Translations under genes and position numbers: made by a program
Shown here: positions 52,883 through 62,119 of the stretch, in pieces
Position numbering within the stretch: the first letter of the stretch is position 1
Layout of the letters: every line of letters begins with the position of its first letter
NCBI GenBank assembly: GCA_016748015.1
Contig: JAAOMT010000258.1
Coordinates: 835,558-899,557 of the forward strand
Direction: 5' to 3'
Length of the DNA: 64,000 nt
DNA from: Geosiphon pyriformis
Taxonomy: Eukaryota; Glomeromycota; Glomeromycetes; Archaeosporales; Geosiphonaceae
Notes under the pieces: model-generated
What the model saw: the letters and a program-made list of their open reading frames with translations, nothing else
Told to the model about the DNA's origin: nothing
The model's database searches: none

Positions 52883-55701
52883 ATTGAAGACAGGATGTTT
52901 TGCTCGTGATCGATTTGACAACGAGTCAGAAATTATACGATAAAAATTTTCAACTTTTTAAAATGAAAATTTTGATCACTATGATTTCTCGTTCATTAAT
53001 CCTGAATCGATTATCATAGTCAAAATCTTTCAAATCATCATTCGAAGCCAGCCGATATCCTTTCGTAGTAGCTAACTACATCTCAATCCGATTTTCATAA
53101 GCTACTATCGAATTTCCGAAATATGTATATTCTAGCTGTAATTTATTTTTATCAATTTCTTCATTCAATTTCATTCAAACAGATTTTTCAAGTTAGTGGT
53201 AAATCCATGTTGTTTGACCAACCTGCATGTAATAAATTTTGTGTAGGATTTCCTTGTATCCACCGGTGGATCAATGAGATCCTATCAAAATAATAACAAA
53301 GTGTGAGTGGGTGTAACGATTACTATTATGAAATTAGAAAGTTGAAAAATATCAAATTGCATTTATTTACATGCTATTCTTTCCGCATGGTGAGTACATT
53401 TGTTCTCTCCTGGACGCATTAGGCTGTAGATCTTATATGTAATTCGATTTCTTTTAATATATAATATAAATATACATCAATAACTCTTTTAACTTTGTGA
53501 ATTTTTGAACTAATTGAATTTCATGGAATATTAAATTGGTTTTATGATTGCCGATGTTAAATAAATATCATATTAAGCCAAAATACCAATCATTTGTAAG
53601 TTTGGACAGGAAAGTATTGACAAATTTAATATTTTATCATTTAGATTGCTGTTCAACGTTAATAATAGATAAAATTCAAGACCTTAATGTGGATGTAAAA
53701 GTAGGGTTTAGGAAAAGTTTTAGATTAATTTTTGATAGACTTTGCAACGTTCAGCCTTTCGACATTATTTATATAAAATTTTGAATTAATGAATGCTCTG
53801 TTGGGTAAAAATTACGTTTCTTAGAGTTAAGACCTGTTTCAATAAAAAAAATGAAAACACATTAAAATTTATTTATTTCAAAGAATTGTGTATAGTAATA
53901 TTAATTAAAAATTCATAACTCTTTTACTCGTAAAAACAATTACCAAATTTGCTTTTCTTGTTAGAAAAAAATGATATCCATGAAATGAACAAACTTATTT
54001 ATAATGCTTTTTACAAAGTTCTCTTTATCATGACCATTTTGTAAAGAACTGGATCAAAAATATTTATTGAATATTCAATATAATAATTATTTACCAAAAA
54101 ATTTCATTAAAACTAATGAAAGATTAAAAAGAAAAAAGATATTTATTGAATTCTTTTTAAAATGAATATATTTAATGTTTTGTCTTGATTCAAAAAAAAT
54201 TGACTTCTTTGAACAATTTAATTAGTTATATATAAATAACAAAGAATAATATTCACAAATGCAAAAAAGTTGTATATGTTTGATAATAGTGAACCATTTT
54301 CACTTTAATGCAACAAGTTTTTTAAACTTCACATAAAATTTATAAAATATTTTTGATTTAATGTTTCATTAAAAAATATTACTAATAAATCACAAAACAA
54401 TTTTTGTATTTTAAAAGACTTTTCTCTATTAATATTGAACCTTTTTATTAAAAGTATCGCGCAAACAAAGTATTTTTTATAAAAAGTTTCATGCAAATTA
54501 TTATTTTGCAAAAGTTTAAAACAAATTCCAGAGTAAATAAACAAAAATAATTTGTTTTTTGCCCTTTAAAAAAAGTTCTTGTTTATAAACCTTGCTTGAA
54601 AATTATTTTGTCAAAATTCTTATTTAAATGTGAGTCTTTTAAAGCTTTTAATTAGAATATAAATTGGTTAAATATTTTATCCAAAAAAGTGTAAACCGAA
54701 TCCTTTTTATTAAACATAATTATATAATAATGTCAAGCACTTGAATTTTTTTTACGATTTTCTAGTTAATAGTCTTATGGTTTTTTGAAATTTATATTTT
54801 TAATTAAGCATATTTCAATTCTCAAATTCATTTAATCTTAATGTTCTGGTCTTTTTAGATGGGCATAATCTTATTAATTAAATACATATTCAAGTAAAAC
54901 AGTTCTAAACTTCTTTGTTTTTTTTTCATTTAATGATTTGGCAGGTTACACGTTAATTCGAAAATTTGTAAACAAGCTTGTCAATCAAGACACCAAACTT
55001 TTAGTTTTCCAAAAGTCTATCCTGGTCTCGTATATTTAATCAGAAATTTATTATTTCTATAGTTCCGATTCGAAAAGTAAGATATTATGAAGGCTTGAAT
55101 TAATCATATTTAAACTGTCCTTTTACCCTCTTTTTCACGTCTTTGCCTTTTCAACAGAAACAAAAAAACCTATTCAAGTTGGCACATGTAATTTTATATC
55201 ATTCTTTACAACAAATGCCCTCTGAGATTTAATGATCAATTATTCCCTTAATAATCATTCAAAGAGGAAACTTCCACGCTTTTGGATTGGAAACAGTGCT
55301 GCATATAATTATGGCGGTTAGCCAGTTAATTTTCAATAAATGATGTACATATTTGCTGTTAATGTCATATTGCTATTACTCTTAATACAAAGTAACGTGA
55401 ATGCATGCATCAAATAAAACGTGCTGTCGAAGTACGCGTTGAATATGCCGATTGCCGAACTTTGAAAACATTTAAAAGAAATAAGATCTAAAACTTCTTT
55501 TAATTATCTTCTGATGTCAGGTCTCTTTTAACCTCTTGGATATTTTATTACCACGTTTTCTTTATAATTTAATCTCTTTCACTCCTTTAAAAGAGAACAG
55601 ACAGACTAGTAGATAGTGCAAGCTGGATTTTGTTCAGATTTAGCGTAGAGAATTTTGACATTTAAAAAAGAAATTGAATAATCTCTCTGCAAAAAAAGCC
55701 C
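52883..55701. other. Spacer between the two DPBB genes
   Basis: AT-rich, with no supported gene. The frame at 53548-53784 (78 codons, non-ATG start) has no recognisable motif. An imperfect inverted repeat just after the first gene is listed separately. Confidence 0.5.
52970..53025. repeat. Inverted repeat downstream of the first DPBB gene
   Basis: TTTTGATCACTATGAT at 52970-52985 pairs with ATCATAGTCAAAA at 53013-53025, leaving a loop of about 27 nt. It starts some 90 bp after the stop codon and probably lies in the 3' untranslated region or at the polyadenylation zone. Confidence 0.55.
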
Positions 55702-55708
55702 TATAAAA
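55702..55708 (+). promoter_or_regulatory. Candidate TATA box of the 55.8-kb gene
   Basis: TATAAAA, 127 bp upstream of the ATG, a usual fungal spacing if the leader is about 90 nt. Confidence 0.45.
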
Positions 55709-55828
55709 TTTTTTTGATATCTGTTTCTGCAGCCTCACTAAAGTGCTTAGATATTGGAAGAATAATAATCCCAGTTCTAAAAACTTATTAGGCAATTGAG
55801 CATCAACCTTAAATTTAAAGAACTAAAC

Positions 55829-56867
55829 ATGTTTCGAAAACTTAATCAATTTCCTTCGGCAATCATTACTTTCGTAATGTTCGCTGTTGCAATTTTCATA
55901 AAATCAAGCAATGGTGCACCAACTATCATAAAACGTGATCAATTCTCAGGTGATGGAACCTACTATAATCCTGGTTTAGGAGCTTGTGGTGAAACAAATT
56001 CAGAGGGTGATTTAATTGTTGCGATTGTAGGTTTTTGATACATTTTGAAATGCAAGTTAATACTAAAAATGAAGAAGCCAGATTAAATTATTTTTCATAT
56101 TTAACAGAATAAACCACAATGGGGTAACCCATCAAATCCTAATAACAATCCAATTTGTGGGAAACAAGTTCAAGTTTCTGGTCCAAAAGGAAGCGTTATA
56201 GCTACAATTAAGGATGAGGTAAATTTCAACCTTTGATTTTTCATTTTTTAAACAATTTTTTAAAGATTTTATGTCATTTTAGTGTCCTGAATGTGCATAT
56301 GGTAGTCTAGACTTTTCCCCGGCCGCATTTGACAAAATTGCTGATAGATCAGCCGGTCGTGTCCATATTACATGGGATTTTTATGGTGGTGGCAGTGGTG
56401 GTAGTGACTCAGCGGCACATTCATCTGATTCGACCCCTGCAACCCAAACTACGACAACTGCAACCCAAACCACGACAACTGTTACCCCATCTAGTTCAGC
56501 CTCTACAACTCACACCACGACAACTGTTACCCCATCTAGTTCACCCTCTACAACTCACACCACGACAACTGTTATCCCATCTAGTTCACCCTCTGCAACT
56601 CAAACCACGACAACTATTACCCAATCATCTAGTTTAGTCCTCAAAACTCCAACCGCAACAGTTACTATCAATTCATCTAATTCACATCCTGCATTACCAA
56701 ACCTAGTACCACAAAAGAAACCACCACAAAAAAAACCACCACAAAAGAAACCAACACAAAAGAAATCACCACAAAAGAAATTACCACCAAAGAAACCACC
56801 ACCAAAGAAATTAACCCCAAAGAATTCAAGTTCAAAGAAGTCAACTCCAAAGAAATCAAATAAATAG
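55829..56867 (+). CDS. Secreted double-psi beta-barrel protein with Ser/Thr repeat and Lys/Pro-rich tail
   Basis: Exons 55829-56026, 56108-56218 and 56283-56867 (introns 81 and 64 nt) give 297 residues. The middle exon is 111 nt and both junctions are phase 0, as in the 51.8-kb paralogue. A signal sequence (about 1-29) precedes Lys35-Arg36, a Kex2-type site. The DPBB domain has DQFSGDGTYYNPGLGACG, NPICGK, CPECAYGSLDFSPAAFDKIA and RVHITWDF. It is followed by a Ser/Thr-rich tandem repeat (unit TTTVTPSSSPSTTHT, 15 residues) and then a strongly basic stretch of repeated PPQKK/PPPKK units to the end. The tail is probably heavily O-glycosylated, and the basic part could bind polyanions or wall polymers. 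I place the start at the ATG at 55829 because it leads directly into the signal sequence. Confidence 0.92.
56450..56645. repeat. 45-bp in-frame tandem repeat in the DPBB tail
   Basis: About four copies with exact 45-bp spacing: the codons for (V/I)(T/I)(P/Q)-S-S start at 56481, 56526, 56571 and 56616. The unit codes for 15 Thr/Ser/Pro residues, so copy number can change without shifting the frame. Confidence 0.9.
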
Positions 56868-58428
56868 TACTTTTAATATTTTCAAGTGAAAAAAGTTTTC
56901 TATCTTGTATTTTTTTTAGATAAAAACTTCACAAGATTGAATATACATGTACTAGAAAGATTATCCAAATTAGTTTATTCCCTTTGCCGAATAATTGTAT
57001 TATTCATTTGCATAAAAAATAAAATTTGAGATCCTGACTTAAAGTTATTCGTTTTATAATTCATATTTGTTTATATTATGAATGCAAATACATAATAAAA
57101 AACTTTTCAAAAAGAAAGTAGCAAAAGTTTATGCACAGTAAAAAATTTGATTCTGTAAAATTATTTAATTAATTTGAATGCATATATATTTTTAATGAAA
57201 CATATATTTATTGTATAAAAATAAATTCTTCTATATTTTATTTAATTTTATTTATATTAATCATGTATTAACTACCAATATTACATATTTAGCCATTTTG
57301 TGTTTAGAATTAATCAATAATTTGATTGTTAATCTAATTATTTTATTGACTACACATATCAGACTTTTTAAAGCCGTAAAAAATTTAACAAAGTTTATAA
57401 AAATAAATATTTGAAAAGTGGAACCAATTTTTCAATACATATGCAATTTATATTTTCTTAATCATTAAAAGTTAATTAATGACAAAAAACTTTTTAGTTA
57501 ATATATTTTTATACAAAAAATTGTACTTGAAAGCTTGACATTCATTTCTTAAACCTATTAATTTAATTAATATTTATTTTGCTAAATTAAAATTTTTATT
57601 TTAAAAAGTAAAATTTAAAAAAATCCATAGTTTTTGTTTTTAAATTAAGACAAAGCATTTCCAATAAATGCTATCAATAAAGTTTGGTTTATTTCATTTT
57701 AAATAATTAGTATAAAAAGGATGTATTTTCTAGTTAAATTGACCAAGAATAAAATTATTGGCTTGGCTTTTTTGGAAATTGTCCAATCTTTGTTTTTTAT
57801 TTCCTATATACATGAGTCTCAATTTATTTTTTTAACTCTGTTGAATCAATGTGTCCTTGGAGTGAAACTTTTTAGATAAAACACAAGTGACATCGGAATA
57901 TGATTGGGTTTTTATTATAGCTAAGGCTTTTTCATATTTTTTATAAATATTTTTATTTTTGTTAGTAATTTTATCGGAATCCTAATTTTTTAAAATTTTG
58001 AAGCTTGAAATATTTTAGAAGGTTGAAAGAAACGTTTTTTTAAATTGATCTAAAATTCAGATTTGAAAAACTCCAAACTTTAAAATTGTAAAATAAATAA
58101 GTTGTAATAATAATATAGGATATCACAAACTAGACTAAAGATGAAGCCCAAAAAAGTCATCATTATTACATAAACAAACAGACAAACAAACAAACAAACA
58201 AATAAGAAGTACTGATTAGTTATTTAGGTATGAAACTTTCAAAAATATTTTAAGCTTTATAATTCCACTAAAATTATTTTCAAAGTCACTGCACATTTTT
58301 TGTTTTACCCTCATTTAAATCAAATACTAGTAGACCGATATACCATTTTTATATACAAAGAAATTTCTTTGCTCTCGTTCTTTTCGGTGTTATAGGTATC
58401 GTGTGTTTGAAAATTAATTTTTAGAAAT
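56868..58428. other. Spacer between DPBB gene 2 and the lipase gene (tail to tail)
   Basis: AT-rich, with no supported gene; the two flanking genes converge here. It holds the AAAC microsatellite listed next. Confidence 0.5.
58172..58203. repeat. (AAAC)n microsatellite
   Basis: About eight copies of AAAC/ACAA, with one CAGAC interruption. Confidence 0.85.
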
Positions 58429-59258
58429 TTAACAATATGTTGGTACCTTGATACCAAAGTAAGGTCCATTATGCATCGGTTTTATGCCAAATTTGAAATT
58501 TTGAATTGAGTTTGAGCAATTCTATACCGAAAAATGAAATTTGATTAATCAAAAATTTATAAACTAACATGTTAATTTTTATTTCATTCCAATCTAATTC
58601 AACTCACCGGATTTTCAACACCTTTACAAATAAGCGTACCACCTGTTTTCGCAGTCTTATCATGTTTAATCCATAATTCTCCAGAAGGATGTTGATAGCC
58701 TAAAACTCGTAGAGGCAAATGTGGGATCATATCCGAAGTATGAGTCATACGGAGCAGTTTAATTGTTCGATCAACATAGCTGGCAAAAATTTTGTTCCCC
58801 ACACGGGGTTGACCGTATGTGTAAACGAAAAAGTTCTCATTCACTTTTAGTGTGGGAATTCTTTGTTTCAAATCCAGGGATTCCAGTAAGGCTAAGGCTA
58901 GAAGGTAAAAAAAAATGAACAAGGTTGTAATCGATTATCTATTTTAAATCGGGGGCTGAGCTGAATGATTGATTTTTATTAGTCATCAAGCAAACTCACC
59001 ACCACCTAAACTATGACCGCTAAGAGTGACACTGTATTCAGGATTTTCTTTCGTCAAATTTTGAACCTTGTCAAAGATCAAATCTTTGGCTGACTTGAAT
59101 GCAACGTAAAAACCGCGATGTACTTTTGCGCCTTTTGCAAATGGGTATCGCTTGAATGAGATTTGGTTGTTGGTAATCGAATCTTTGATTGCTACCAAGG
59201 TGGTACCACGAAAGACTATAATGATTAATTTTTTTTCAGAGTTTGTTGCTACGTAGGC

Positions 59259-59305
<47 letters not shown>

Positions 59306-59757
59306 ATAGTAGGAGTGGGTATTCGAATATTGAAAAATATTTTCATTAGTTATGATGTTTGTTAAGTTCTTCACATTAACTGTTATCTTATTTATTGCAT
59401 CTTACCTTGAGTATCTGTATCTTTTACATTAACTAACAAATGTACTTTTGTGGTGTTCAATTTTTGACATTCTACACCACATTCCCAATTCAACACCGCG
59501 GTATCATTACAATAGGCAACACTAGAATATTGAGCAAACAATGTTAAATTCGCAATCTCAACTTTATCTAGTAACGGCTCTGTTGTATTTTTCTCTGAGT
59601 AATTATTCAAAGGATCAAGAAAGCTTGTTGCACTTATGGAAGTGGTTGCTGTGTAGAGAAAAAAGATAATTAAAAGGGAGAGTAAGAAACCATTTTGAAG
59701 GGTTAAAATAGTATGAAGTAGAGGAACTATGGGTGGGTTTAACGAGGAAGATTTCAT
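58429..59757 (-). CDS. Secreted class 3 lipase (alpha/beta hydrolase), four exons
   Basis: Exons 59757-59406, 59215-59000, 58897-58608 and 58521-58429 (introns 190, 102 and 86 nt) sum to 951 nt, giving 316 residues. A hydrophobic segment at about 24-44 acts as signal peptide or anchor. VFRGT (118-122) is the oxyanion-side strand of the Lipase_3 family. GHSLGGA (184-190) is the nucleophile elbow with Ser186. HTSDMIPHLP contains catalytic Asp245. The short last exon supplies MHNGPYFGI with catalytic His303 and a closing Cys316, like the ...H..YF.I...C end of Rhizopus/Rhizomucor-type lipases. Several Asn-x-Ser/Thr sites and Cys residues (YCND, WECGVEC, ICKG, NCSNS) suit a secreted, disulfide-bonded glycoprotein that hydrolyses acylglycerols. 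Without exon 4 the protein would end in Val-Ser and lack the catalytic His, which supports the splice. Confidence 0.93.
59259..59304. repeat. (TAG)n microsatellite inside lipase intron 1
   Basis: About fifteen copies of TAG/AGT on the plus strand, within the 190-nt intron 59405-59216. They probably account for much of the greater length of this intron. Confidence 0.9.
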
Positions 59758-60661
59758 TGTTCGTCGTTTAATTGATTAGGAGATGAAAAAGAAAAAAATC
59801 TTTTGCTCTTTTGGTTTTGTATTGATTTTTTTTTTGAATTGTAAAAAAGTCTTTCTTGCTTTTTCATTTTTTCAATCATCTTTTTAAAATAAATTCCACC
59901 AAATTGGAAAAAAGTTTATCATAAATAATTAACCAACAATTTTTGTGGCTCTGAGTCATGAATTTCCCTATCTTTTAAAATGAAAATTTGATGTTCGGGC
60001 TTATTCTCAAAAATGCCACGCTTTTTTTTTCCTGTGGCTTATCATAATTTCTTCCATTAAAAGTTGAACAGAATAATGGCCCGCTGCTAAGCCCAAATAT
60101 TTGAAAAGCCTGATCATCAAAAGACATGAAAATTTGGTAAGACAAAAAATAATGATAAAAATTATTTTATAAAAAAGCCTTTTAACAGGTAACAATTATT
60201 ATTATTATTAAATATTGATAGATGAGGGTAGGTAGGTAGATAGATAGATAGGTAGGTATTTAATTTGAAGAAAAACTCTTCAAATAAACGATGATAACCA
60301 TTTAATTCTTAAATAATTGGTTAAAGTGTTACCAAAACTTCGTATTTTTTATCAGCTTCACATTTTAATGTTAAAGTGAAAAAGAAATTGATATTTTTAA
60401 TGATAAACTACCAAATTAACTAATAAAAACTAAAATTTATTCACAATATAAGAATACTATTATTGATTATTTTTGCTAGGCTTATTTTGGATTCTAGTTT
60501 AAAATATAATCTTAATATATCAATACTAGGCTGTTTGAAAAAATAATTTTAATATATCAATAACCTTGAGGCAATTCGAAAGGTTTTGAGATAAAAAAAC
60601 TCAACTCCTCATTTTAAGGGTTTGGAACACAACTTTCTGTTTTGCCATGGACTTGACAATG
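59758..60661. other. Spacer between the lipase and cysteine-rich protein genes
   Basis: AT-rich. A minus-strand frame of about 50 codons near 60125 begins MSFDDQAFQIFGLSSG, but it has no known motif and no support. The stretch also holds upstream DNA of the lipase gene and the tetranucleotide repeat listed next. Confidence 0.45.
60227..60258. repeat. (GGTA)/(GATA) tetranucleotide repeat
   Basis: Mixed run of GGTA, GATA and GGTA units, eight in all. Confidence 0.85.
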
Positions 60662-61108
60662 CTATCCCTGAATACAAAGCAATGTGCACACTTGACGTTT
60701 ACCCAAGCCTAAAGATGACTTTCCTGAATTAAAGCAGCAAACCCGAAATGAGCAAGTTCTCAAGAATTTTAGATTGTAGAAAAAGTAAACATGAATATTT
60801 ACCATTTGAAACTTGAGCACAAGAAGCTTCGTCACATCCATGTGTTCCCGTTGGACGAACAACACATTCTTGTCCGTCTGGACATCCATCAAAACAACCT
60901 ATTGCGATTTTTGGGCAGGGATCAACTTTAAAAAAAAGAAAAAAAAGAATAGTTGTGAAATAATAGAAATAATTTTAAAGCCGCCGAAACTATTTTAAAC
61001 AAAGAATTCACGCATCAATCAACCTAATTTGCCATAGCCGTCTTCAGAAGAAGCGCATGACATCTTAAAGATTAACAAAGCGATAGCGGTAAAAATGATT
61101 GCCTTCAT
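60662..61108 (-). CDS. Small secreted cysteine-rich protein (89 residues), three exons
   Basis: Exons 61108-61024, 60925-60803 and 60723-60662 (introns 98 and 79 nt) sum to 270 nt with consistent phases. A clear signal peptide (MKAIIFTAIALLIF, cleavage probably near 20) leads to a mature part with eight cysteines: C32, C39, C43, C49, C59, C64, C82 and C86, enough for four disulfides. The core reads GCFDGCPDGQECVV and GCDEASC. Lys78-Arg79 is a Kex2-type site; cutting there would free the decapeptide QVCTLLCIQG, or leave it tethered by disulfides. I do not recognise the family. Size, signal peptide and Cys count are those of fungal effector candidates or protease-inhibitor-like proteins. The donor of intron 1 (GTTGAT) is weak, but the frame and acceptor fit. 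A TATA box lies upstream. Confidence 0.8.
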
Positions 61109-61164
61109 GATTTTTGAGGGTTTTTGAATTGGGTAGAGAAATTACTTCTCGAGAGATCTTGTTG

Positions 61165-61172
61165 CCTTTATA
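61165..61172 (-). promoter_or_regulatory. TATA box of the cysteine-rich protein gene
   Basis: TATAAAGG on the minus strand, 57 bp upstream of the ATG at 61108, in a locally G+C-richer setting. Confidence 0.6.
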
Positions 61173-61451
61173 CCATTTGCCTTCTACAGGAATACATTTT
61201 AAAGTTTTAATAAGACTCAGGTTTTTAGTGTAATGACTGATTTTTCGAATTTTAATTTTGCCATGTAATTTATAATTTCATCATGGTCGTTTCAAAAATT
61301 ATATTTTCATTGGACAAATTAGATGCCAAGATATTTGTAATAAATAAAATTTTTTTGTTAGTAGTGTTACAGTTGAAACCCATAATTTTTATTAGTTATC
61401 ACATGTATTAGTCACTGATGTCATATAATTAGCCACTCTATTTTTAGATAG

Positions 61452-61547
61452 TGATCATTGACCTGATCAATGATCTGACCATTGACCTGATCATTGACCT
61501 GATCATTGACCTAATTATTGACCTAGTCGTTGACCTGGTCGTTGACC
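61452..61547 (+). repeat. 12-bp tandem repeat in the LTR, eight copies
   Basis: Eight exact-phase 12-mers of the type TGATCATTGACC, with variants TAATTATTGACC, TAGTCGTTGACC and TGGTCGTTGACC. They end 12 bp before the TATA box, the position of an enhancer-like array. Each unit except the second carries TTGACC. Confidence 0.93.
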
Positions 61548-61559
61548 ACTTTCAATAGC

Positions 61560-61566
61560 TATATAA
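61560..61566 (+). promoter_or_regulatory. TATA box of the LTR promoter
   Basis: TATATAA, directly after the 12-bp repeat array and about 50 bp before AATAAA at 61614-61619. Confidence 0.6.
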
Positions 61567-62073
61567 GCGATGAGTCTCTTAGCTGTAAAAAATTATCTTT
61601 CAGACAAGAATCAAATAAATAAAAATAACAACTTTCATCTCAATCACTCTCTTATTGCTAATTTCCCTTTCCCTACCTTCAAGTATCTGAACATCTTAGG
61701 ATAAAAGATTACTTGTTGGTCTTTTCCTGATGTATATAATTGTAGCATTTGAAAATTATTTGAATAAACGTGACTGAAAAGCACAAGTTGATACCTGATA
61801 TTGAATTCTAAGAGTGCCAACGTGAGACATGGAATTATACCAGTGGTGATCAATTGTTAATAGTACAGACTATTTTTCTACCTTCAGATTCTCCAGTTAC
61901 CTTTGAAAAGAATAATGACTGAAATATTTTATGAGACTGATCTCGCACATTGAATCCATACTCATTCAATTTGCTTTTTAAAGTTGAATTCCCCTTTGAT
62001 TATTTCCATCACCCTACAATCCTGTTCTCCCTTGCTATTCATTAGCTTGTTACTCCAATTCGTAACATAAAAG

Positions 62074-62091
62074 TGGTGCTCCCTGTGAGAT
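62074..62091 (+). other. Primer-binding site of the retrotransposon
   Basis: TGGTGCTCCCTGTGAGAT begins with TGG, the complement of the CCA end of a tRNA, and lies six bases after the LTR end. It would pair with a tRNA whose 3' end reads GGGAGCACCA. I cannot assign which tRNA that is. Confidence 0.6.
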
Positions 62092-62119
62092 TGTCAAAAT
62101 TCACTTATTCCCTCATTGT

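Larger units (their letters stand above)
61365..62067 (+). repeat. Probable 5' LTR of the retrotransposon (703 bp)
   Basis: The ends TGTTAC and GTAACA are perfect inverted hexamers with the canonical TG...CA. The LTR contains a 12-bp tandem repeat, a TATA box and a polyadenylation signal AATAAA at 61614, in the order expected for U3-R. A primer-binding site starts six bases after its end. The 3' LTR lies outside the window, so the boundaries rest on these signals alone. Confidence 0.65.

Noticed and set aside
56677-56859. Val/Ser-rich minus-strand frame over the second DPBB tail
   Set aside because: Antisense of the PPQKK-coding repeat.
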